Source of the DNA: Micromussa lordhowensis
Lineage: Eukaryota; Cnidaria; Anthozoa; Scleractinia; Lobophylliidae
Length of the DNA stretch: 64,000 bases
Assembly (NCBI GenBank): GCA_964020085.1
Contig: OZ026600.1
Location: forward strand, 17,984,343 to 18,048,342
Reading direction: 5' to 3'
Numbering within the stretch: position 1 is the first letter of the stretch; each line of letters starts with the position of its first letter. Under the pieces are notes generated by a model. It did no database searches and was not told the origin of the DNA. It saw only the letters and a list, made by a program, of their open reading frames with translations. A program made the translations under genes and the position numbers. Below are positions 29,850 through 42,800 of this stretch, one piece after another.

Positions 29850-31950
29850 CGCATAAGTTTCCTCTAAAAATGTTCTTTAAACATTTCGTGGCTTTAAAAT
29901 GGCTGAAGGAATGACGTCTAAATTTTGGTTCATTTGACCTTTAAATGTCGTTGTGGACATATAGTCTTCAAAGATAGCGTTTAGTGAATTTGCGGGAACA
30001 CCAACTTTACCTTGTGTACATTTTGAAGAATAACATGCCATGAAAACCGTTGCCTACAGGGCCAATTTCAACATTGCTAAAAAACTCTAACATGGTGCCG
30101 AGGCTTTATAACGGAACTACGCTAAAAAAAGATCATTAGTTAATTCATATCTTTACCTCAAGGTGATATATTTCCTTGTACTTCTGTATCACGGTAAATT
30201 CAATAAATTTAATTCAATAAAGTTATTGGTCCTTTCAAAACTGACTGCAAAGTTGAAGACATTTGGAGAAATTGCTTTATCCTTGCCCTCGATCGATCTT
30301 CAACCATAAAATATTTTAGAAATGACATATTGATTAAAAAAATGTTGAGCCAGACTCAATATTTTTTCGTAGTCGTCAGCCAATCAAACATTTAACATTT
30401 AGGCTTGTTAAACTACTCGTATTGCATACACATTGCAACTGACAGTTGAGCAAAATAAACGACTGTTCAAAATTTCAGTCGACCTAAGAGACATTAGCAA
30501 AACTATTAAGTAGCATGTGAAACAATTTGTTACTCGGGCGTTATATCCGAACGAAAAAGAATGTTAAAAAACGATAGTTTTACTACTGTTAAAAAACGAT
30601 AGTTTTTTAACAGGCAAGAAATATTGTGTCATTTCCGTCGGAAGGCGTTTCCAAATAAAGCGAATTTGTGTAGGCTAAAAGATAAGCAAGGTTGAAAATT
30701 TGTATTCTAAGTTCAAACAGAATCACGGTTTTTCAGTTTTCTTACCTTGTAACTGAAACCAACAAACTAGAAGGCATACTTTAAAGTACAACTGAAAAGC
30801 CATCGTAATTCAAATCACCTATTATGGCGATCACTCAGCTACACAAGCGCTGTCGATGCATATGGAAATCTTGTATTTATTAAATATGGTTTACCCTTCG
30901 AGAGCCAATCAGGAAACGAACGGCAACTGGTTTGAATATCTACGCCCCAGGCTCTAAGAAAAGACATAGGCAAATGCTTATGTTTTTGTCTTCTGGCGTT
31001 GTAAATTGAAAAGAAACACGGAATAACCACTGCTGGATATCGGGATAGTTGTCGTCGAGAACAAGGAGTGTGCAATCACTAAATAATATGTCGAGACGGC
31101 CTATCGAGACACGGTCTGTTTTTGTAACTGATCTGAGGTTTTGGATGGATACCCTTAAGCTATCGATGTTACAATGAAGCAGCCGGTCAAATTTTCCATT
31201 CTCCACCGATAGTCATTATCGTCGCTATTACATATCAAGATACATAAACGCACTATGATGAATATTCTTCTCACAATATTAACAGTTATGTATTGTTTAT
31301 TAATGCATGATATACTCTTGCCCCTGGGTTATATGTTATATAATTAAGGGGCAGATAAAGTGAAAATTTGCGGCAGTCGAAGCCAATATTAATACAGAAG
31401 TTTTTTGGGGGATTAATGTTTTTTTGTTGTTGGTCATTTAACAATACAGTTTTTTCTTGGTGCGGTTTGTTTTATTTTAGTTTTCCTTTTTTTACATGTT
31501 TCTATTATGTTGATACTCAGCGTGTTATACTGAATATATCACTTTCTGTCTAATTGAACTTTTCAATTCGTTTACGAACAGACTTCCCAAGATACATTAA
31601 TTAATCATTATTTTCACGTTGAGAGCGTCAGAGCAGTGCGTTTACACGGTTTGCCGTTGGAACAACACGGGGCAAAGTTGCTTTTAACCGTCTACAATTT
31701 TTGCACGTCCAGTTGTTCGTGTTACCGTGTCAGGTAGATAATGCCAACGAAAAGCCAAGCACAATTGCGAGAAACTCGTGAAAACTATGACACAGTGTAT
31801 TATATTTTTAGTCGTTACTATGACCACAACTGTAATCTACTCTGTTGTCATTGTAGTTCGCAATGTCACTACGCAGATAATGCTGTAAAAGGCCAGACTA
31901 CCAAAGCCGCGCTTTCAAACTCAGCAATCAGAATTCAATGATGCAGGCTA
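29850..31950. repeat. copy 2 of the three-fold duplicated host unit
   Basis: This is the fullest match to copy 3 on its left side (GAATTTGCGGGAACACCAAC versus ATGAGGTGATACCAAC, then GGAACTACGCYAAAAA and ATTGGYCCTTTCAAAAC), and to copy 1 on its right (TAATTAAGGGGCAGATAAAGTG, ACTCAGCRTGTT). No shared ORF stands out, so regulatory, non-coding-transcript or decayed-gene origins are all open. Confidence 0.65.
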
Positions 31951-33119
31951 TTTCGTGTGCAAAGTTAAGGGAGCTACGCCATGGTTTTCGCATCTTGAAA
32001 CATTTAAGCCTAAATTTTTAAAATTTGTCGTTTGTAATTTGTATTAATCTTCTCAATCCTAAACCATCCTTGTTCCTTTATGTTATATCTCTTTGTGTTT
32101 TTGAGTCATTCTGTCCAACTCACCCTCCATGCATCTTATTAAATTAATATTTTCAGGTTTTCTTCACCTTAAAGGTTATTTTGTATGTGGCCAAAATACT
32201 GTGACTGAGCTCCTTTAACCTCGCTCAGTCGAGAAATAAATAACTGTTTTTCCTTGCGTAACTCGATCTCGTCGTGCTATCATTTCCCGGCTTTAGCTAT
32301 GCAATCATCGAGTGCACTTGGGAAGTTTGGATAACTGACTCATCCAGAAAGCTAGACTCGGTGGCCATAGATAAGGCCTCGAGAATCTCTTTCCATTCTT
32401 TTAAACCCTCCAAATTTTCTGCTTACATGGTAAGTCCCGCTAATAAGGTTTTGAGTGAATTTAGACTAAATTGTTGCAAGAGATATAGGGAAGAAAAAAG
32501 AAACGGTGGAACAAACTAGGTTACAAGTACGATACGGTTATTACATCTTTCTATTGATTCAGGCCCAATCATCTACGGTGTGAACTTCTAGTTACATCAA
32601 CGTTTTTCTCTAGGAGATACTGATATCATTCGATTCAGGAGAAGTTTCCAAGGAGTACAGCTGTTCCATGAATAACCCCATGAACAGAGGCTGGATCTGG
32701 GAAGTTAATAACCAAGTCCAAAAAATACCATTTTTATTTATTCGTACGCAATAAAGATTGTTGTTGTTGCTGTCGGTTGTTGTTATTCCTATTTCAAGCA
32801 GATTCTGTTGAGCAAATATGGCGCAGAATATAGCAAATTGCTGGAGCAAAAAACAGATTTTAATTGAGGAACAATCATCAAAACCACTGAAACAGGTAAG
32901 GGGGGGTAGGGGAGGGGGCTGGTTATGAGTTAGAAATTCCATGTTGATATATTTTCAGTGACGACTGAGATACTACAGTACAACGATTCAAATGAAAGAT
33001 CGAAAACACTGGTTTGTACGACGGGTTGACTGAAATTAAAATGTCGCCACCATCAAAACGTTCTATTTCTCCAAACCGCCACTGAAGTAGCCTTCCCTTT
33101 GTGAAGAGGCTAAATCAGG

Positions 33120-35280
33120 GTTTCGAGTTTTACCGTGCGTTACGTGAACGTTTCTCTTCAACAAAGGTGACAAATATAAAGATTATATGAACATTTTTTG
33201 GAGCTCCTTTGCAATTGTCGGACATCAGTGCAAACTTGCGGAAATCTTTTCTTTGTTTGATGCCTTAGCAGCGATTATGTTTACCAAATATGAGGTGATA
33301 CCAACTTAACCTTGTGCACAATTTGGAGAATGATTTGCTATTGAGACTTGTCTGAAGGCCAAACGGCGGTAAATAATTTTTTTTTCTAACATAGCGCGGC
33401 TGCGCGCAGAGGCTTCAAAAGGGAACTACGCCAAAAACAAGCTACAGAACTAATTTATTCATCTTGACCTCGAGATGATTTCTCACTTTATTATACCTTA
33501 TGCTTTGCTATTACCGTAGAATTTTAATATATCAATATTATTGGCCCTTTCAAAACACCGCAAAGCTGTGAGTTTTGAGTTAATCTTTTCCAACCATATT
33601 TTGCTAAAATGATATTTTGGTTATGGATGAATATCCACTGTCGCATAGAATTACCCAAGAACCAGCTGTTAACAACCCAAAAGAGTTGAACCAAGCTCAA
33701 CATTCAGTTTTAGTTGTCGCCTACCCTTCACATATTTTTCCGTTGCGCATAAGCTGCTCGACAGCGTAAAGACACATTGCAGTGGGCGCTGACTATGAGC
33801 AAACTAAACGGTTGTTCAAAATTTCAGTCGATTGAAGCCAAACAAACAAACTTCTCACCCAGCACATGAAACGTGGTATTGCTCGGACGTAATACTTAGC
33901 GATAAAGAGATGTTGGAAAAAAGATAATTTTCTCAGTGCAGGCAAGGAAGATTTCATTAGTTTTGCCTAGTCATTTTTGTGGAAAGGCGTTTCTAAATAA
34001 AGGGCATTTGTGTAGGTTAAAACATAAGCAAGGTTGAACATTCGAATGATCATTGGCTGCCATTCTCGTCATCTTGATAAGCACTTTACGTAATACTGTT
34101 TTGCTTACCTTCGAATTGAAACCAGCAAACAAGAAGGCTCACTTCAAAGTACATCTGAAAAGCTATCGCAGTTCACATCACCTAACGGCGACCATGCATG
34201 TTTTTATACAAGTGTACAATCCAAAGCACATGAAAAGCTTGCATTTGTTAAATATGGTTCAGTGATCCTTCGTGAGCCAATAAACGTCAACTGTTATGAA
34301 TATGCACACACTCAAACATTAAAATAATTTATTCATGTGGCGTTATAAATTAAAAAGGAGCCCGGGAACCCTCTGCAGGGTATCAAGCTGGTCATTATGG
34401 AGAGCAAGAAGGGGTTGCGTAATCAGCCATAAATATGCCGAAACATTGTGTGTATTTTTATTAAAGGTTTTGGATCAATATACCCTCAAGCTATCGAGTC
34501 ACCATTTAGCCGGACAAATTTCCCATTCTCCAAAGAACCATTATCGTCTCTTTTATGGTCCAAAATCATTTATAATGGTACAGCTACATAAACGTACTCT
34601 ATATGATGGAGAACACTGATGATGGAAGTCACACAAAATCGACAGGTATGTATAGTTTAAAAATGTATGTTATACACTCGCCCTCAAGTTATGTGTTCTA
34701 TAAAGAGGCAGGTAAAGTTAAAGCAAATTAATAATCAAAAAACCGACGATGCAGATACAGACACAGCATCGTGGTTTCTGTTTCTGTATGTATTTGTTTT
34801 TACATTTTTGCCTTCACAAAGACATGTTTAAAAATGACAAAATGGGAAAATTAAAAAGCAACACAAAACAAAGCGAATCTATTTTTAAAAATGTCTTTGT
34901 GAAGTTGAAACTCAGCATGTTTTGATGCATCTCGTTCTGAGAATACTCTTTAATTCGTTTACAAACAGACTCCTCAAAGTTCTTTAATTAATCACTTGAT
35001 TTTCAGAGCGATCTGTTTAACACAGCTTGCATGCTTTGGAGAGCAGTATGCGACAAAGGTGCCTAACGGTCTACGAATGCAGCTTGTGTACAGCTCTCAT
35101 CGTGTCCGGTAGATAAGGTCAACAAAAACAGAAGCAGAATCGCGAGAGACTCGACAGAACCATCAACACTGTAAATCATATTTTTTAGTCGTTACAATGA
35201 CAACAATTGCAATCCACTTAGCGGTCCTTATGGATTTAAAACATCACATAGCAGGTGCCTGGATACTGTAATGCTGAGAA
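33120..35280. repeat. copy 3 of the three-fold duplicated host unit
   Basis: Contains the same ordered blocks as copies 1 and 2, including TTCAAAATTTCAGTCGATTGAAGCC, AAAGTACATCTGAAAAGCTATCG and CGGTAGATAAGGTCAACA (each given in part). A run of T and A insertions separates it from its relatives. Confidence 0.65.
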
Positions 35281-36746
35281 ATTTTTATAGCATTGCTAGC
35301 TAAGCGAGGTTATCAAACTAAGTTATACTGACTCATAATGCAATGATTCACGAGAGAATCTTTTCCACTGGCAACGATATATGCTTTTAGCTGTGTGTCA
35401 TCGAATTATGTTGCACTTGGAAGATTTGGAGAGCGCTAAAGCAGCTAGATAGAAGTTCCCTCGGCGACGCCTCGAGCAACACTTACTCTTCTTCTGTGCT
35501 CTCCAAGCTGCCGGTTTGCATCATAACTCTTGCTATTAAAACAAAATCTTTAGTGTATTGCGTAAATATTTTGTAAGGAAATATGTTGAATCATATGTTG
35601 AGACGTTGCTCGATGTACAAGGTACATCCGATGTTATAGTAACGATCAGTTAAGCCAAATTAGTCATCGATCCTGCGGCGCTTACTTCTACTTTCCCATG
35701 TCAATTTTTCAAACAACGTGTGCCAGGTACTAGCAGATAATATTAGTTCTACTTTTTAATACATTTTACACAGGTTATAAAGTCCATATTCCCATACTTG
35801 TTAACTATTCGCATTCTCTGTACACTGAGTCACGACAAACCAAACGATTCATTTTATTTGGGAGACTTTTATTAGCCATGTCCAGCAATAAATGGGAAAA
35901 TGATGTTATATGCCGTTGTTATGACTAACTTCTAAATGGCAACGTTTTTTATATCTTCAAATTCTAACCTCTGACTGGGGTTCAGTGAACTATTTTAATG
36001 AAGCAATGTAAAGCTTCAACTTTTTTTGTTCGTGAGTGTTCCTCGGAGAGAACACTTGGTTGGCCAATGGTTACACTACATAAAGAAAACTATCGTCATA
36101 TCATCATCATGGACACACTGATTAATATCAAGCGTTAAATTATTATTGACAGCTAGATGACACATGTCCAAATTCTTAACAAAAAGCAAATAAATAAAAC
36201 CAAAGACGTTAATCGTTTTTTTTTTTTTTTTGCCAATCGGCAATGGTAGCTAATGAGTATGTGTTTTCATCGGGTGGGGTGTTGGTTATAGCGGATGTAT
36301 GAGACACGATATGTAAATGTGGCAATTCGGTTTTATTTTGTAGAGGACCTTCCCGAAAATCACCTCTAGGTGATTGCAGGCCTCCTGTTAAAATATTAAT
36401 TTATCATTAGTATTATTATTATTACTCTCTTGTCTCCCTAGCAACATCTTGTGGAAATATCTCCTCCCAGTCAGTAAGATTTATGGTTCCTGATTTGACA
36501 ATTCTTGTAGAGCGAGATAGACAACAATCGAATCTAAACTTGCAGACATCCGCGTTCGAAATGAGACTATAGCTATTACAATAGACATGGTCCGTCACAC
36601 CGCTGATTATAAAATTTAAAAAAATTACAGAAATTTACGCTTTTATATAAAATTACACCGCACAATGCAGATCGATTTCGACCTTTTTATCATTACTTTC
36701 TGCTTTTAACAAACGCGAATTGCTTCTTCGGATGTTTATCAATCGT
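35281..36746. other. host intergenic DNA, including probable 3' UTR of the minus-strand gene
   Basis: No coding exon seen. The portion just below 36747 should contain the 3' UTR of the mucin-like gene (minus strand). A pure T run lies near 36217-36231. I could not fix the polyadenylation site. Confidence 0.4.
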
Positions 36747-36858
36747 TCACTTCGGCTGGTCGCTGTATGTGTTGTATCCATCATTGACAGAACCAGGAAC
36801 GACTTCCATTTCCAATTTTGATTTGGCTACCGAGCCATCGGCAATGTGCTTGGGAATT
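36747..36858 (-). CDS. mucin-like gene, terminal exon: cytoplasmic tail
   Basis: Acceptor TTTTTTATAG at 36859-36868, phase 2 in. Encodes about 37 residues after the TM exon, including EMEVVPGS and a tyrosine-containing end [10 protein letters not shown], then TGA at 36747-36749. The join preserves frame exactly. No family motif; the tyrosines could be phosphorylation or sorting sites. Confidence 0.8.
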
Positions 36859-39800
36859 CTATAAAAAATTGCAAAAAAAAAGGAAAATTAGAGTAATAAT
36901 AAAATGTCGGAATTTTTAGCGCATATACACCTTTCTAGAACCCAGTATATTCTAGTCTGATGATGGTACAGTTCTTAACCGAAATATATCTTCTAGTTTT
37001 GCCAACTGTTGTCTAAATTTCGCCACAATTATGAACTGATTCTCGGATTATCATTCATTCTCTATATAGATCTTTCTACTTATATCTTATCAGACAATTT
37101 AGTTTGTAGTCTTAATATCAATTTTGGCTCGACTTTCTCTCTCCCTATTAAAGATGACTACAATAAATAAACAAATATACAGCGACATGGCCAATTTTCT
37201 AAGACGTTTATTCCTTGGGGTAAAAATAATGAAGGCTATTTATCGCTTTGCGCGTTGTTCGTACTGAAAGCGGTTACTTATCCAAAAAGGTAGAGTGCTA
37301 TAATCGGCAGAAAATACTAATACTCGAAATAATATTTTAAATTCTCGACTTGCCTGCCATTATCAAGACCCTTTGTAATACTGTATAATAAAAAAAAAAC
37401 AAAAACAAAAACAAAAATTCAGTTGGCACATTTTAGCCCAATATCCATGAGTAACATTTTGATCTTCTCTGACGATGATAAAAATGCAGCGAGTCGCAAA
37501 CGAATAACCTGTAATTCTCGGGTACCATGGCGAATCCTACCAATCTGGCCCTATATTCTATAAATTAGTTTCTTTTAGTTTTTTGTTATTTTTCTCGTAC
37601 TCATTGCCAAGCTTTTTATACATGAGCCCGCTCTAACTTGGATATGAAGGGCAAACACATGCCACGTTTTGGCTTTGAGAAGCTGATTAAAATAAATTTG
37701 ATCAGGCCAGTACTTATCTATACTTTAACTCCTTTCCTGGAGCGTAGAAAAGCACTTCGAGAGAAAAGTATCTTACCCAAAAACATAGCTAATGGGCGAA
37801 ACCTGGGATAGCCCTTATTCTAGAGCAATTACCAAGAGACTCCCGCGCGTATCAGGACATGAGGCATTACTCCTCAGAACACGAATTGTACAAAAATGAT
37901 TGCATTGTTATGAGACCTGCATCAAATCGTTATTTTTTCATTGATTGATTCTTCTTAATGAATGTAAGAAATACCGTAAAGATCACCAGCTTTGTCCTAC
38001 CTGTTCTTTGGTTTACTGCATCTCCATATAATTATAATAGCAATGATAATGACCAACAACCCGCCGGCAACGGAACCAGCAATGATGTAAGGCAACTTGT
38101 CAGAGTCTTTCTCAGTGGGCCGAGATGGAGTTACAGTTGATGTTACCGCTGTTGACGTTTCAGTGACCAGAGTTTGCACGCTCGAGATGTTACCATTAAT
38201 GGAGTTCGAAATGTCTGCAATAGACCCTTTAACAACGGAGACAAGTGTGTCTTTCGCGATGGCCTCAACATTGGAAGTTCCGGGTGGAAACTGCAAGTAG
38301 AATGCTAAGCTTGCCGGTAGAGGGTCCGTAGAGATCTGTTTTGGGTAGCCTGGAAGAATGTGAACTTGGTCCTCTGTGAAGATGATGAAGGAAGCTGCTC
38401 TCTTACGGCGAGCGCTGTTCAAATGATAGAAAAAGGATGATCTAAGTGTTTGTTTGCTTTTTTCCCCTTCTTTCTGGTCGTTTATGGTGGTAGACATACA
38501 TGTACAGTAGAAAACTCAGAGCCTTGAAACTTGTTTAAGGCAACCTTTGCAGCATCTTAAGAAAGGTAACATTAGTTCTCTTTTGTTGGTTATTTAGCTA
38601 TCTTTTTAGTCATTTTTAATTTCTCAAGTTTCTTAGGGCCAATAAGCGACATAAATATTGACGTGAGGCAGACAAAATCGTAGCCCGCGCGAGCAAGTCT
38701 CGAAGCCTTATCATTATTCAAGCCGAGCTACTTAATTTCTTTAAGGGACGACGTGAACAGTACGCTCTAAACTTTGCTTCCTTTGGGATCGGCAACAAAT
38801 ACATCAATAATGGTATTCGTCATGATTTCACATTAATAAGAAATAAAATATCGAACAAAGCAAATGAAGGAAAGAAGAAACAGACGGACATCGAACTGAA
38901 TAAACAAATAGCAAAAACAGAAAATGTACCTGGCAGATGTTGATCTGCAGTCCTCCGTTTCTGAACAGTGTTTCGTCGCTGCTGTTGCAACTGCAGCCTT
39001 GAATGCTTCTTGTAGGGGTTGGTTCCACTGAAAAGGAATAGCAAAGAATATCCAAGACAGATCTCTAAAACGAGGCACATTTCATGACTGCGACAAGCAT
39101 ATGGCGTGAAGCGTTTTATTCACACAGTATTCCAAATTTTCATGTCAAGTTTACGTAGTAGTGAGACGTTGAAACTTACGAATCTGCTAACCTGGGAAGT
39201 GTTTTTTAAGGATAAGAACTATAAGAATTAAACCTAGGTTATTCAGCATTCCATCTTTCGCTTGACAAAGTAGTTATAAGATATAATTTAACATTCCACT
39301 TAAAAAAGCAAACGACTAACTCCCGCCGAAGCCGAAGTCAGTAGACTGATCACAGCCTCTCTTGACTATATTTAAATGTACGCGAAGGAGAAAGGGTGCA
39401 AAGCGAGCGCGAGCGAAAAAGCGTCATGTCTCCCAATTTTGCGCTGGCGCGTACTTCTCACGCAATTCCATCCGCGCGCTCAACGATCGAATAAAAATAG
39501 AAGGCTGTAAACGGTACCACCAAAGCAACGAAAATATTATCCAACCTGAGACACATTTAACCCCTGTATCTCCAACTCGACAGACTGGCTTCTCTCCTCG
39601 TCTGATGGTGTTCGCGGTTCTTCGGCAGGGGGTGGCGGAGGAGGTTCAGCTCCTTTTCCAAGTCCTGTCATCAGCGAATAGACAAACATGTACTTCAAAA
39701 CTACTACACTGTACATTGACAAAAATCTATTAAACATAGTAATTCAGAACACTGAAAGTCATATTTTGTTCTTCTGATATGAAGAACGCACAAAAGGGTA

Positions 39801-42800
39801 GACACTTTCTTTAGCGATTAAGGCAAGACTTCTCAAGGGCGGTTAACAAACATATGACAACACAACGGGACAGTTGATGGCGTCATCTTGACCAATTAAA
39901 AGACACAAAAGACATCAACCACGACAACATGAATATCTTAACGAGTGAACATAAAATCTCGAACGCTGAGAAATAACAGGACGAATCCTAGAATTTAGAG
40001 CAAATTATATTCATCGATTCTGTCAAGAAAGTTTGCTTTTCTAAGCGTTATCCACTGCATTGAACTCGCCTTGGCATTTGTTGTCAATCCAATACAGTCC
40101 TTCCCCACAAACGCACTCGTAAAAGCCAGGTTTGTTTTCGCATTGCATGGAGTCATCTTGGCACTCAAAGGTGAACAGCAAGCACTCGTCGATATCTGTG
40201 ATAAGGATGTTATAGCGTTCGATTAAGTTAATAAATCAGAGGCAACCCTTCACGTCTGTTCTCTAGACAGACAAAAACATAACTGAGAAACAAATGAGAT
40301 TACGATCGCAACCATACCGTTTTCTTACACAGCAAAACGAAGGGGATGGGAGACAACGAAAAAAAAGGGGGATAGAGAGTAATTGTTCTAACAAGCATCG
40401 TTGTGGTAACCTAGAAGGTTTTGCTAGCCGTCTGATTAAAGCAAATCACTTATCTAATCTGGAAAACTCTAGGGTATAAGGGTAACACAACAGGCTTCCT
40501 GTAGTTGTACTTTACCGTTGCAAGCGAAGCCGTCAGTGTCAAGAGTATAGCCATCCACACATGAGCAGGTGTAACCTCCATCGGTATTATTACATCGTTG
40601 TTCGCAGCTGTTGGAATCAAGAGCTTCACACTCATCTTCATCTGAAAGGAAAAAAAAGAGAAAAATACTTGGGGAGTCCGTGGTTAAGAAAAATAAAATT
40701 TCCTCCGATTATTTCAATAAAGATGTCTTTTAGAGTTTCTTTATATTTAGCTTTGGAGCTGTCAGATACAGGTTTGTTTGAAGAATTTCTTTTCATTGGT
40801 ATTATTTCCAGTTGTTGTCCATTTAGCAGGGGGGTGGTTAGTTGCAGACCCCCCCCCCCCCCTAGCATTTTCGTTTCGTTACACTGCATTGGAAGTTTAA
40901 TAGTCGATAGCCGGCTATTTTGTTTTTAAGATGATGTTAATATTATGCGATGCATATTCAAAAGCCAGTGACGTTATCCAACATGGCGGACTTTATAAGA
41001 TTTTTCACTTTTTCCACCATTCTTCTCGTTTCTCCCCCAAATATTTAAAGATTTACAAAAAAAAATACCCTTTCCGACAGCTTAGCATGTTAACTACATC
41101 ATTATGTTACTTTATAATCAATTCTGGCCCGGAATATGTCTCTGGCAGCTTACAATATTACATTTTAATTCGCCTTTAATTCTTTCGTAGCTCATGCCCA
41201 ACTATTCAACCACAACTCACTTTAAGATCTCCTACTTCTATATAACAAGGAAGATTTTAACCAGCGATGCCTCAATGAACAGCTACTGAAATGAATAGCC
41301 ACCCGGAGAAAATCATCTTGACAAAATTAAAAATAAATTTAAGGAGTGACATCCGCCTCTCCCTATCACCTGCTCTTTCCCCTCCACCTCCCCCCTCGCC
41401 GTAAAATTGATAGCTGCCAAAAAAGATTCTCTTGACAAAATTTAAAAACGCAAGGGGTAACATTCGTCCCCCGTCCCACCTCCACCTCTCTCCTTCCTCT
41501 AAAATTGATATCTGCCAAGAGAAAATCCTCTTGACAAAATCCAAAAATTACAAGGAGGACATCAGCCCCCTCCGCCCTCCCCCCTGCCCTCCCCACCTAC
41601 CTTTGCATGTTTTCCCGTCCTGTTGTAACACATATCCGTTACTACAATCACACTTTTCCTCTCCATCAGATAACAAGCAGATATCTTCGCAGCCAATGGA
41701 ATTTTGTTGACAAGGGTTCTCGGCTAAAAAAAATGAAAGGAGAAATACTTATTTTTTGTAATTATTTTATTTTTTACCAGAATTGTTACTAATCTCGCAA
41801 TCTAGCCTGATTGGGTAATCTGCCGTTGTCGATAAGAGTCCAGACAACACTGCTCGCTTCAATGTGTCACGCAATGCCTTTTTCAGCTCGCGCTTTGAAA
41901 AAAAGCATTTTCTTTGACGTTGATATTGTGGTAAAAAAACAAATCGAAATGTGGTTCAGCGTGGTCGGTATTCTTATCGACAACGACACGCGTCATCAAA
42001 ATGGTCAAAATTTGTTTGGGACTCACTCAGCTGCCCCTCGTGAGTCCACGACATTTTGACCACTGTGATAACGAGTATCGTTGTCGATAAGAGTACAGAC
42101 AACGCTAAACCACATTCGATTTGTTAATTATACAATATCCATTCCGGAAGATTATTAACGTAAACAGTGTCTATCGAACCAAATGTCAGTCATCATTGTT
42201 AACTGCGCGACATATTCTATTTTCATTCCAATAATTACGAGTTTAATTTTTAACAGAACTCAAAATTAGAAACGAATATTGTCTAGACTGTTCACAGCCT
42301 CTCTATTTTTGCTTTTCAAAGCACGCGAAAAAAATAGGAAAGAAAATCGAGCGCGATGCAGGAAGGGGTGCGTCGGCGTCCAGTTCTCTCCCGATTCTAT
42401 CCATGCGTTCAACGATTGAATAAAAATACTAGAAAATAGAGGGTTGTGAACAGTCTAAGTATTGACAGGTGTCTTTTTTTTTCTCGGTAACATAACATAT
42501 ATGATCCTTGGGTCTTTACAAACAATGCTGTTAAATGCTTTATAAAAGAACTCACGTATGCAGTTCTTTGAATTAATGGGATCCACTTTAAAGTCCGCAT
42601 GACATTTGCAGTTGAATGAACCCTCTGTGTTCTCACAGATATGCATACAACCTCCTCTTGCAGACGAGCATTCATCTTTGTCTGCAATAAGAGATCAGGG
42701 TCAATAAGTATGTTTTCTTAACTTAAATGAGAAAAAATAGAAAGAAGAAATACAATATTATATTTTAGGAAGAGTAAAACCTTAAAAAACAAGGAGAGGG

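Noticed and set aside
37958..38300. Plus-strand ORFs over the TM exon
   Set aside because: They are antisense shadows of the mucin-like exon, which has correct splice sites and domain content.
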